Positions 45,424-55,894 of a stretch of DNA of 64,000 nt are shown here, in pieces. Both the position numbers and the translations under genes were made by a program. Each line of letters opens with the position of its first letter. Within the stretch, counting starts at the first letter, position 1. Under the pieces are notes generated by a model. The model was not told the origin of the DNA, ran no database searches, and worked only from the letters and a program-made list of their open reading frames with translations. The stretch is taken from contig CM077150.1 in NCBI GenBank assembly GCA_039583875.1, positions 47,072,261-47,136,260 on the forward strand, given 5' to 3'. This DNA comes from Platanthera guangdongensis (Eukaryota > Streptophyta > Magnoliopsida > Asparagales > Orchidaceae).

Positions 45424-45865
45424 TGTCGACACAAGAGTTTTGGTCTCGAAACTTTTGAAAGCGTGTCGACAAACAAAGACAGAACCCTATTTATACCTTT
45501 CTTGTTTGAAGACGAACAGGCGGGATGAATTTCTAAAGATGTGTCGACACTGTCAATAAGTGTCGACACTGACTTATAATGTCTCGACACACATGTGTCG
45601 ACACAAGTTTAGTCAACAGATTTTATGTGTCGACACTTGGTTAAGTGTCGACACCACACTACTCGACATGTAGTCGAGACTTAGAAAATTCTGAGTAAAA
45701 CTTAAGTGTCGACACTTTATTGGATGTGTCGACACCTACTCGACATGTGTCGACACTAACATTCTGAAGTGTCGACACCAGCTTCCTAGATGTGTCGACA
45801 CCATTTTCCTGAAGTGTCGACACTTACTATTCTGTGTCGACATAGACTTGTCTATGTGTCGACAC
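45424..45865. repeat. Second GTGTCGACAC array, ahead of the SIRE-B 3' ORF
   Basis: About 18 copies of GTGTCGACAC or variants fill most of the gap between the RNase H stop (45899) and the 3' ORF start. Most lie upstream of the TATA box at 45495; two weaker copies lie between TATA and ATG. The motif is the same as in this element's LTRs and different from SIRE-A's. Confidence 0.93.
45489..45495 (-). promoter_or_regulatory. Candidate internal promoter of the SIRE-B 3' ORF
   Basis: TATAAAT on the minus strand (GGTATAAATAGGG context) lies about 100 bases upstream of ATG 45388 and just downstream of the second GTGTCGACAC array. The layout repeats that of the LTR promoter. Inference only. Confidence 0.55.
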
Positions 45866-45898
45866 CTTTTTACTTAGCCAATTTTTAGTTCTGTAAAC

Positions 45899-48629
45899 TT
45901 AGTCTAAATTTATCATACCTAGTTCAATTTTGAACCTATTGAACTTAGCTTCTTCTAAGGGCTTAGTGAACATATCAGCTATCTGATTATCAGTTCTAAC
46001 ATATTCAAGTGCAATATCATTTCTTTCTACATGCTCTCTAAGAAAGTGATATTTAATCTCAATATGTTTAGTTCTACTATGTGATACAGGATTGTTAGCT
46101 ATTGAAATAGCACTAGTAGAATCACAGTAAAGTGGAGTTCTACTTACCTGAAATCCATAGTCTTCTAACTGATGTTGAATCCACAGAAGTTGAGCACAGC
46201 AACTTCCTGCAGCTACATATTCTGACTCAGCTGTGGAAATAGCCACACTGGTTTGCTTCTTACTGCTCCATGAAATGAGTCTTCCACCTAGGAATTGACA
46301 GGATCCAGTAGTGCTCTTTCTATCTTCTTTGCATCCTGCAAAGTCTGCATCTGAATAGCCTGTTAGATCAAAATCTCCATTCCTAGGGTACCAGAGGCCT
46401 AGATAAGGTGTGCCCTTTAGATATCTCAAGATTCTCTTGACTGCAGTCAAGTGAGACTCTTTAGGGCAGGCTTGATACCTGGCACAAACACATGTAGCAT
46501 ACATAATGTCAGGCCTACTTGCAGTCAAGTATAGTAGGGAGCCAACTATCCCTCTATACAAGGTTTCATCTACAGGTTTCTCTGCATCATCCTTGCTTAG
46601 AGACATACTTGACCCCAAAGGAGTCTTCATGGTACTGGAGGAATCCATACCATATTTCCTTATGAGTTATAGGGTGAACTTGGACTGACATATGGATAAA
46701 CCATTTTCAGTCTGTTTAACTTGGAGACCCAAGAAAAACTTCAGTTCTCCCATACTACTCATCTCAAATTGACTTTGCATAAGCTTTGCAAACTTTTTGC
46801 AAAGGCTACTTTCAGTAGACCCAAATATAATGTCATCTACATATATTTGGACAAGTATTACTTTGCCTCTAGATTCCCTAAGGAATAGAGTCTTATCTAT
46901 TTTCCCCCTTGAGAACTTGTTCTCAATGAGGAAACTAGATAGGGTTTCATACCAAGCTCTAGGTGCTTGTTTTAACCCATATAATGCTTTCCTAAGTCTA
47001 TACACATAATGAGGTAAAGTTGGATCAACAAAACCTGCAGGCTGCTCCACATAGACTTCTTCTTTCAAATTACCATTTAGGAATGCTGACTTGACATCCA
47101 TTTGGTATACCTTGAATCCTTGATAGGTTGCATAGGCCAAGAACATCCTTATGGCTTCCAGTCTGGCTACTGGAGCAAAGGTTTGATCAAAATCAATACC
47201 TTCTTCTTGCCTATATCCTTTTGCAACCAGTCTTGCTTTATTCTTGATGATAACTCCTTGTTCATCTAACTTATTCCTATAGATCCACTTTGTTCCTATC
47301 ACATTGTGATCTTTAGGTTTAGGAACCAGGTCCCAAACCTTGCACCTTTTGAACTGGTTAAGCTCTTCCTGCATTGCTTCAGTCCACTGTGGATCTTGTA
47401 TAGCTTCTTCAAATTTCTTTGGTTCTATTTGAGACAGAAAACTTGAATATACTACAGCATTCTGATTTCTGCTCCTTGTCTGAACACCTTGTCTTGGATC
47501 TCCAATAATCAGCTCTACTGGATGATCTCTTAGATGCCTGTTGGCTGGAGGCATCCTTACTTCTGGTTGAACTTCTTCAGCATCTTCATCAAGCTGAGTT
47601 CCTTGTACTTCTACAGCTCCTTGTTCATGTAGTTCTCCCCCTGGACATAAGCCATCTTCTTCTACTTGCTGTCTTGCAGCAGGTACATCTTCTATGGTTA
47701 GCTTGTCCATCTTCTTAGTAAGACCTGTGGGGCTGCACACACTACTAGACAACTCATTGTTAATTAGTTGTGTCTCATCAAAAACTACATGCACAGACTC
47801 CTCTACAACTTGTGTAGTCAAGTTGTAGACTCTATAAGCCTTACTATTATTGTTGTACCCAACAAATACTCCCTCTTGGGATTTGGCAGCAAACTTAGTT
47901 AAGTAAGACTTTCCATTGTTAAGTATGAATCATTTGCAACCAAAAATCCTGAAATAGGATAGGTTTGGTTTCCTGCCTTTCACAACTTCATAGGGGGTCT
48001 TGTTTAACCTTTTAGTGATGGTATCCCTATTTATCACATGGCATGCAGTATTAACTGCTTCAGCCCAGAAATATTCTGGCAGTGATGAATCACTTAATAG
48101 AGTTCTACCAGCCTCTATCAAGGTCCTATTTTTCCTTTCAGCAATGTCATTTTGCTGAGGTGTTCTAGGTGAAGAGAATTCTTGAAATATCCCATAGTCT
48201 TCACACAGCTTTGTCATGCTTTCAGACTGAAACTCAGTACCATGGTCACTTCTAATTTTGACCACTGTACAGTTCAATTCATTTTGAATTTGCTTAACAA
48301 AACTATAGAAGACACTAGGTGTTTCAGATTTCTGCTTTAAGAAGAACACCCAGGAAAACCTTGAGTAGTCATCAACAACTACAAAGGTATAGACCTTCCT
48401 ACCTAAGCTGTGAACTGGCATTGGACCAAATAGATCCATATGCAAGAGGTATAAACACCTCACAGCATCTTTGTTGTCTAAGCTTCTAAAGGTGGATTTA
48501 GTCTGCTTGCCCTTTTGACAAGCTGAGCAAATGCCATCTTTGACACACTTAACTTGAGGACCATTCCTCACTAACTCTTTGCTAAAGAGTTTGCTAATAG
48601 TCTTGTAGTTAAGATGAGCTAGCCTCTTG
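45899..48629 (-). pseudogene. SIRE-B pol: integrase, RT and RNase H part
   Basis: On the minus strand, integrase (48571-47930) has LHMDLFGP, a RSDHGTEF box (DNG changed to DHG) and AERKNRTLIEA. TGA near 47930 replaces the Cys of a GCKCF-type motif seen in SIRE-A. RT (47821-46667) has [26 protein letters not shown] and [11 protein letters not shown], with both catalytic boxes intact. A TAA near 46666 interrupts the RT connection. RNase H (46648-45899) has GYSDADFAGCKEDRKST, AESEYVAAGSCCAQ and NPVSHSRTKHIEI, ending with an ADMFTKPLEE segment. Only two stops separate long open pieces, so the decay is recent. Confidence 0.92.
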
Positions 48630-48634
48630 TGCCA

Positions 48635-48978
48635 TGTTAGAAAGTAGCGAAAAGAAGAGAAAAGTAGAGAACAAGCGGATAAGCTTTTGAATAATTGAAA
48701 CTTTATTATCCAAAAAAGATATCTATTACAATGGTATGCCCTCCTTTATATAGAATGGAGGAGAGATGAGAGAATACAAATAAGAGATGTGGGACTAAAA
48801 TTTACAGGACTAAGCGGACTATACAAAACAAACCGCACAGGCCGCGCGGTTAGATAGCAGGGCTAACCGCACGGCTACCACCAGAGAGGAAGAGAGACCG
48901 CCAGAGCAGACCGCCAGACCGCGCGGTCTTCAACCCGCCAAGACAAACCGCCAGTCCGCCCGGTCACTAACTTCAACA
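48635..48978 (-). repeat. Copia-D 3' LTR
   Basis: On the minus strand it runs TGTTGAAGTTAGTG...CTTTCTAACA. It carries GACCGCGCGGTC and CCGCGCGG palindromes and a TATATAAAGG box (plus-strand about 48755-48764). The adjoining plus-strand CTCCCCCTCAAG (48979-48990) is the polypurine tract. Confidence 0.95.
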
Positions 48979-48985
48979 CTCCCCC

Positions 48986-51900
48986 TCAAGCTGGAGCATA
49001 TATATCGATCATGCCCAGCTTGTCGCAGATGTGGAAAAAGGAAGCGGACACCGGTTTGGTGAAGACATCTGCCAACTCGTTGTCGGAAGTAACAAATGGA
49101 GTGCAAATCTGTTTCTTCAATATTTCTTCCCGAATAAAATGACAGTCGACTTCTATGTGTTTTGTTCTCTCATGAAAGACCGGATTTTTGGAAATGTGTA
49201 TCGCGGCCTTATTGTCACAGAACATAGGAAGAGGATAGTTGTAAACCTCTCCTAAGTCAAGCATGAGAGCCCGCAACCACTTCAACTCACATGTAGTCGA
49301 TGCCATGCTGCGATATTCCGCCTCTGCACTGGACCTGGAAACGACAGACTGTTTCTTGCTCTTCCAACTCACAAGATTGCCTCCAACAAATGTGCAGAAA
49401 CCTGAAGTCGATTTGCGGTCCCCTTTGTCATCCGCATAGCTTGAATCAGAGTACGCTTCAACCCTAAGGTGACCATTTTTCTGAAATAGGAGTCCTTTCC
49501 CTGGAGCAGCTTTAATATACTCTAATATCCTCAGAGCAGATTGTAGATGACACTCCCTCGGAGCTTGCATGAACTGGCTCACCTTGCCAACAGCATAAGA
49601 GATGTCCGGTCTGGTTACCGTGAGATATATGAGCTTGCCCACCAGATGCCGGTATCTCGTAGGATCGGAGAGAAGAGGTGAGTCATCTGTCCAAGTTTTG
49701 TCTTCTCCAACAGCCATAGGACAACGAGCAGGTTTAGCACCAGTCAGTCCTGCCTCTTTTAAAAGATCAAGAGCATACTTCCGTTGTGAAAGGACCATGG
49801 AGTTGGGCTTTCTAGAGATTTCAATTCCCAGAAAGTATTTCGGGGAGCCCATATCCTTTGTGACCAGATGTTGACGAAGGTGTTTCTTGGTCATCAATAT
49901 CCCATCCTGGTCATCGCCAGTAAGAAGAATGTCATCAACATAAACCGCAAGAACAACAAGACCAGAGGCGGTTTTCCGAACAAACAAGGAGTGATCTGCT
50001 GAGCTTCGTGTAAAACCAATGGCCGCAACAATGCCACTGAACTTGTCAAACCAGGCACGAGGACTCTGCTTGAGGCCATAGATAGCCTTCTTTAGCCGGC
50101 ATACCCGTGTCTCCCCCTGAGCAACATACCCAGGAGGTTGCTCCATGTAAACATCCTCCTGCAGATCACCATAGAGAAAGGCATTCTTAACATCTAGCTG
50201 CGAGATGGGCCAATCCCTGTTGACAGCCACAGAGAGAAGAACCCGAATAGTGCTGAGACGAGCCACGGGAGAGAAAGTGTCAAAGTAATCAACCCCATAA
50301 GTTTGGGTAAAACCCTTGGCAACCAGGCGAGCCTTATAACGATCCACACTGCCATCCGGTAGAAACTTCACCACGAAGACCCAGCGACAGCCAACCACAT
50401 CTGTGCCGAAGGGAGGAGGAACAAGGGTCCAGGTACCCCGTTCAGTGAGAGTAGCAATCTCCTCATCCATGGCAACTTTCCAATGAGGAATAGTAAGGGC
50501 CTCCCGGTAGGAACGGGGGGTGGCAGTGGCCGAGATAGCCAGTGCAAAAACTCGGCGAGCTGGGGTAAGACGATCATAGGAAACAACTGCAGCAAGCGGG
50601 TGTTGGGTACAGGCCCGAACCCCTTTGCGAAGAGCAATCGGGAGATCCAGGTCAGCAGGTGCCTCAGTATCCGGAGTATCCGTGGTGGAGAGAGCTGGCC
50701 CGAGAGTAGAGAGAGATGACAGCGGAGTGGAGGGAGAAAGCGGAGTAGAGGGTGGAGAGGATGAGGATGGGGAAGACGGTGGAGTAGAGGGTGGAGGGGG
50801 TGGAGAGGGCGGAACAGAAGTGGGAGTAGAGGGAATAGATGGGTTGGTAGGAGAAGGAGGGGCAGGAGGAGAAGAAGAGGAAGCGGGAGAGAAGTAAGAG
50901 GCATTGGCAAAGAAGGTGACATCCGCAGAGACAAATTGCTTGCGGGTAACAGGGTCAAAGCAGCAATATCCTTTCTGAGTGGGAGAGTAGCCCAGAAAGA
51001 CACATTTGGTGGCACGTGGTGAGAGTTTGTCACGGGTGGCAGCGGGAGAGTGCACAAAAGCGGTGCACCCAAAGATGTGTAGAGGAAGAGGAAAGGGATC
51101 CTTGTCTGGATAAAGAATGGAGAAGGGGGTAGCACCGTGGAGAACTGTGGAGGGAAGGCGATTGATGAGATAGCAGGAGAGGAGGACAGCATATCCCCAA
51201 TAGGAGCGAGGAACATGCATTTGAGTCATCATAGTACGAGCGACATCAAGGAGGTGACGGTTTTTGCGTTCCGCCACCCCATTTTGTTGGGAGGTGTAGA
51301 CACAACTTGTTTGACGAATAACACCATGGTGAAGACAAAAGGAGGAGAAGTCGTGGCTAAGATACTCCTTAGCATTGTCAGAACGAAGAAGTTTAATAGA
51401 CGTATCAAACTGAGTCTTAACCATAGAATAAAAGGAGGTCCAAACAGAGAACAGCTCGGAGCGATCTTTGAGAAGATATACCCATGTACATCGAGAGAAA
51501 TCATCAATGAAGGTGACAAAATAGGAACTACCCCGACCGATGGTGAGGTTAGGAGCGGGTCCCCAGATGTCAGAGTGAACGATGTCGAACGGACGGGAAG
51601 AGCCCCGACTTTGCGTTGGGGGGAAGGATGAGCGGTGATGTTTGCCAAGTTGACATGCATCACAGTTTAGAGGAGGATGATGAGGAGGGAGGTGCGGCAA
51701 GAGCTGGCGGAGAATTCGGGGAGGAGCATGGCCAAGGCGAAGATGCCATTGGAGAAGATCTGTAGAGGAGGAGGAGAAGGCGGAGAAAGCAGAGACGTTG
51801 TCGAGGAAGTAGAGGCCACCACTCTCAGTCCCGGTAGCAATCGTCCGTTGGGAAACCGGATCCTGAAAAGTACAAGAGCTAGGGGTGAATAGGACAGAAC

Positions 51901-52212
51901 ATCGTAGTTGCTTGCATAAAGAAGTAACCGATAATAAGTTGCACGGAAACTTGGGCACATAGAAGGTATCAGCCAGGCAGAGAGAGGGAGTGACTTGAAC
52001 CATGCCCGTCCCATGGACCGGGAGGGAGATCCATCAGCAACAATGACCGGGGGCAACTGAGCATGTGTGTCAAGAAGAGAGAAATATTGAGGATTTCCTG
52101 TCATATGATTGGTTGCACCAGAGTCGATGAGCCATCTGCCGTGAGTAACAACATGAGCACTACCAGAAGAAGTGACCACGGAGGCGGACAGGCCTGAGGA
52201 GGGAAAAGCCAT
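48986..52212 (-). pseudogene. Copia-D pol (PR-INT-RT-RNase H), one frameshift
   Basis: Translation can start at ATG 52212 (MAFPSSGLSASVV), directly followed by protease [15 protein letters not shown] one-base loss near 52015, relative to Copia-C, shifts the frame. The remaining 1005-codon frame (52003-48986) is unbroken. It has GAG-pre-integrase WHLRLGHAPPRIL and integrase [17 protein letters not shown] and AERKNRHLLD. A Pro/Ser linker follows. RT has [12 protein letters not shown] and VYVDDILLTGDD, and RNase H has YSDSSYADDKGDRKST, SSAEAEYRSMAS and NPVFHERTKHIEV. All catalytic boxes are present. There is no Gag domain or zinc knuckle upstream. Confidence 0.92.
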
Positions 52213-52964
52213 GGAGGCAAGAGAGGAGCAAGCCGCGACGATAAGAACAAGCCGCAAGAAGAGAAAAGAGCACCAAGCCGGGCGAACAGCAACAGGTCGG
52301 GCGGCTAGGAAGGCCGCTACCAAGAAGGAGAGCAAAGCAGAGAGAAAGAAGTCGCACGGCTTGATAAAGTCGGGCGAACAGAGGAGAACAGGTCGCACGG
52401 CAAAAGATGAGGCCGGCGCGACTAGCAAGCAGGAACGGGTAGAGGGGAATAACAAGAGCGCGAACAGCAGCGGCTAGCAAGAGGTCAAAGGCACAGCGGG
52501 GAAGAGGTCGCGCGGACTGAAAAGGCCGAGCGAACAGAAGAGAGGAGAAGGGCAGGTGACCGCGACCAAGATGCGGGTGAGAAAGGAACAACCCGCACGG
52601 TCAGGCAGATCACAGCAGCAAACCGCTAGTATAGGGGCAAGCGGATAAGGGGAAAGCAGAAGCGGACAGGGAGAAGAAGTCCGCAGCGGGTAGACACAAG
52701 CCGCAAAGACTAGGAGATGCAAGAAAGAGCAAGGAGCGCGGCGACAAGGAAACAGGTCGCTGCGAAAAGGCACCAGGAGAAGAGAACAAGAAGCAAGCCG
52801 CGCGAACAGGGCAGCGGTCAGAAAACAAGCCGCGCGGATAGAAACAAGCCGTGCGGACAGAAGAGAAGGCAAGTCGCGAAAGAGGTCGCGGATAGCGGAA
52901 AACAGGCTGCTAGAAGCAGAGAGCGCACAGAATCAGGAGGAAAAGACCGTGTCCTCTGATACCA
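52213..52964 (-). repeat. Copia-D leader, GC-rich repeats where gag should be
   Basis: A 752-bp leader runs between PBS and pol, with CGCGCGGCTTG, GCGGCTTGTT and CCTGTTCGC-type repeats. It is longer than the reconstructed Copia-C leader (about 544 bp). No Gag motif is visible in any frame. The long hydrophobic-looking frames here come from the repeat composition. Confidence 0.75.
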
Positions 52965-53308
52965 TGTTAGAAAGTAGCGAAAAGAAGCGAAAAGTAGAGA
53001 ACAAGCGGATAAGCTTTTGAATAATTGAAACTTTATTATCCAAAAAAGATATCTATTACAATGGTATGCCCTCCTTTATATAGAATGGAGGAGAGATGAG
53101 AGAATACAAATAAGAGATGTGGGACTAAAATTTACAGGACTAAGCGGACTATACAAAACAAACCGCACAGGCCGCGCGGTTAGATAGCAGGGCTAACCGC
53201 ACGGCTACCACCAGAGAGGAAGAGAGACCGCCAGAGCAGACCGCCAGACCGCGCGGTCTTCAACCCGCCAAGACAAACCGCCAGTCCGCCCGGTCACTAA
53301 CTTCAACA
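52965..53308 (-). repeat. Copia-D 5' LTR
   Basis: It is 344 bp and identical to the 3' LTR except for one base near its minus-strand 3' end (AAGCG versus AAGAG). The PBS TGGTATCAGAGGACAC adjoins it on the minus strand. Confidence 0.95.
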
Positions 53309-53313
53309 TGCCA

Positions 53314-53745
53314 CTTGACACAATGAGAGATTGTCTCATTAGCTACAAGACAGACAGGAGAACCATTGTTCTCAATCATAATGTCTAAACAATAGACATT
53401 TCTCTTTCTATATCCTGTCAAAATGATCTCTTGATCACTTGACCTCTTGATATGACAACCATTTTTAACAAATGAGATGTCATACCCTACATCACTTAAC
53501 TGACTTATACTAATGAGGTTGTGTTTCAACCCTTTAACATAAGCCACTTGAGTAATGGTAACAAGGTTTGAAGAGATGTTACCAAACCCTTTGATGATTC
53601 CTTTTTCAGAACCACCAAAGGTCACTTTAGGGCCATTTTTGATTGGAATGTAGTCCTTCAGTAGTCCCCTTGTTCCAGTCATATGTCTGGAACATCCACT
53701 ATCCAAGTACCATGTTGGGGTATGACCACTTGGATTCACCTGCAA
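53314..53745 (-). pseudogene. SIRE-B protease and GAG-pre-integrase start
   Basis: The frame from 53745 reads a copia protease with TWYLDSGCSRHMTGT (catalytic Asp-Ser-Gly) and AYVKGLKHNLISISQL, then CLVANETISHCVKWH, where Copia-D interrupts. The pieces on the two sides of Copia-D rejoin into the WH.RLAHL motif expected of GAG-pre-integrase. The protease cleaves the Gag-Pol precursor. Confidence 0.85.
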
Positions 53746-53751
53746 AACAAA

Positions 53752-55789
53752 TTAATGAACCTTAGAACCCAAAGTAAACTTGGGTCCTTGGTGATTGTTA
53801 GTTTGCAATTTGACATAGCTACCTGCTAGCTTTCCACCAGTTAACTTGCTACTCAACTTGGCACTGGCATTGTGCCAACAATCCAAGGCAAAGTGGCCAA
53901 CCTTGCCACAACACCAGCATTCAAACTTGTTGTACCTTTGCTTAGGTACAACCTTTGCTGTTTTGACTACAGCAGGCTTGTTGAATGTTGGGGCTTTGCC
54001 CTTGGACTTGGACTGATCCTGAACAGTCCTAGCTGGTTTAATAAAACCCAATCCAGCCTTTCCTTTATGATAAACAAATTCATCAATCAAGGGTAGCACT
54101 GATTTAGGTTTTGAAAACCTAGCAACTAGCTCTCTTTCCTTCTGGAGATTGATCTCCAGTAACTTAATTTGATCATTTTTATAAGTGATAGTTCCCATCT
54201 GAATCACAGTAATGTGTTTCAGCCTGGCTACCTCATTGAGCTTTTGATCAAATTCCTTCTCAAAGTCTGTTGCAGCTGCCTTTAGATCAGCAATTTCCTT
54301 TGTCTGACTTTTGGTAAGGGACTTGCTTTTCTTATAGGCTTGCAACAGAACTTTATATTCATCTAGGAGCTGATGAATATCTCCCTCAGATTCAGAAACA
54401 CTTCCATCACTTGATGAAGATGAATCTGACTCTGAACAAGAACTGAAATCTGAACTTTGAGTTGGACTTTGTACCTGACTAGGTCCTGGCTGCTCCAGGA
54501 TTTTGGTACTTTCAGTCAATGTCATCAGTCCTTGGCACTGACACTCTTCTTGTTCATATATTGATTCCATGATCTGCATAAACTCCTCTTCTTCTTCAGC
54601 AAATAACTCTATGTAGGCTTCAGCATCTGTCTCAGTGTCTGAAGAAGAAATGTCTGAAAGAGTCTTCTCATTCTTTGCAACAAAGGACTTCTCCTTCTTT
54701 CCTTTGAAGTGAGTCTTCTTTTTGTCACTGGATTCTTTTCTTCTTTCAGGACAATCTGCAATAACATGCCCCTGTCTATTGCAGCAGTAACATACTATCT
54801 TAGACCCAGTTGCCTTGCTAGTCTTTGTCTTTTTCTTGTCCTTCTTTGAAGGCTTCTTCTCCTGATACTGAACTTCTTTCCCTTTGGAAAATGAAGGTCT
54901 GGACCTACATTGTTTCTTCTTCAGGAATTTCTGAAAATGTCTGGTGAATGCAGCAAAGTCTTCATCACTTTCACTGCTTGTAGACTTTGTGCTCACAGAC
55001 TCATCTGATTCTGATTCACTACCTCTGGGGGAGGAGTTGATGACTTAGTCCTTCCCTTTCTAGGTACTTCTGTCTTGAAGGCAACAGTCCTTTCCCTGTG
55101 CTCAGTCCTTGTTGACTTTTCCTCCTCTTTTCTCACAGACAACTGCATTTCATAAGATAACAATTTGCCAAACAGTGTGGGAGGAGGAATTTCTCCCAAC
55201 TTTGCCATTTCCCTTATGGCACAGATCTTGGTGTCCCAATCTTTAGTTAGGGACCTTAAGAACTTATCATTCAATTCATAGTTTGTGAACTCTCTTCCAT
55301 AGGACATGAGTTCATTAACAATTCTGTAGAACTTTTTGTAGCATTCAGTGATGCTATCTCCTCTTCCTTGCCTAAAGCTCTCATACTCTTGATTAAGCAA
55401 GGACTTCCTATCTTGCCTAACTTCTTCAGAACCTTCCATATAGACAATGAGGGTATCCCACATTTCTTTGGCTGTTTTACAATGAATTAGGTTCTGAAAA
55501 GTTGCATCATCTATGGCACTTACTATTATGTTTTGTGCCCTTTGTCCATAGTGGCTAGGACAATTTCATCCTTGGTCATCTCAGAGAAATCCTTAGGAGT
55601 CCTCTGATTTGCATCCAATACTGAGATCTTCATGGGCACATAGGGCCCCTCTTTGACTGTGATGTAGATCCTAGGGTCAGAGGCTTCCATGAACAGTCTT
55701 ACCCTTTCTTTCCAGATTCCAAAAATCTCTTTTCTGCATATGGGCAGTTTCATTGAACCCAATTCCTTGTGATTCTCTGAAGAACCCAT
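53752..55789 (-). pseudogene. SIRE-B gag, two frameshifts
   Basis: ATG 55789 opens the Gag N-terminus (CRKEIFGIWKERVRLFMEA, VKEGPYVPM). A frameshift near 55535 is followed by the piece ending at 54993 (MWDTLIVYMEG, FLRSLTKDWDTK). A second frameshift near 55020 leads into the 414-codon piece 54996-53752. This last piece has two intact CCHC knuckles, CYCCNRQGHVIADC and CWCCGKVGHFALDC, an acidic Ser-rich region and a coiled coil, matching the Sirevirus Gag layout. Capsid formation from this copy is unlikely without frame correction. Confidence 0.88.
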
Positions 55790-55876
55790 GTTTCTTGATT
55801 TTCTTGAAACTGTGTTCTGACTTATCCTAAATCTGCCAAACTGGATCTCCTCAGACAGTTAGTCCTTTTTGAGGAA

Positions 55877-55892
55877 CCTGGCTCTGATACCA
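55877..55892 (-). promoter_or_regulatory. SIRE-B primer-binding site
   Basis: TGGTATCAGAGCCAGG on the minus strand lies two bases from the LTR end, identical to the SIRE-A PBS. Confidence 0.92.
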
Positions 55893-55894
55893 CT

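Larger units (their letters stand above)
48635..53308 (-). mobile_element. Copia-D: gag-less Ty1/copia element
   Basis: A 4,674-bp minus-strand element has 344-bp LTRs (48635-48978 and 52965-53308) that differ at one position by my reading. The perfect TSD TGCCA lies at 48630-48634 and 53309-53313. It splits the SIRE-B GAG-pre-integrase domain in the WH motif. It belongs to the same family as Copia-C by LTR and Pol sequence but contains no gag region. It is the youngest layer of the stack. Confidence 0.95.

Noticed and set aside
50368..51216. 282-codon Pro/Leu-rich frame overlapping Copia-D pol
   Set aside because: It is the shadow frame of the Pro/Ser-rich integrase-RT linker; the true frame is the 1005-codon pol.
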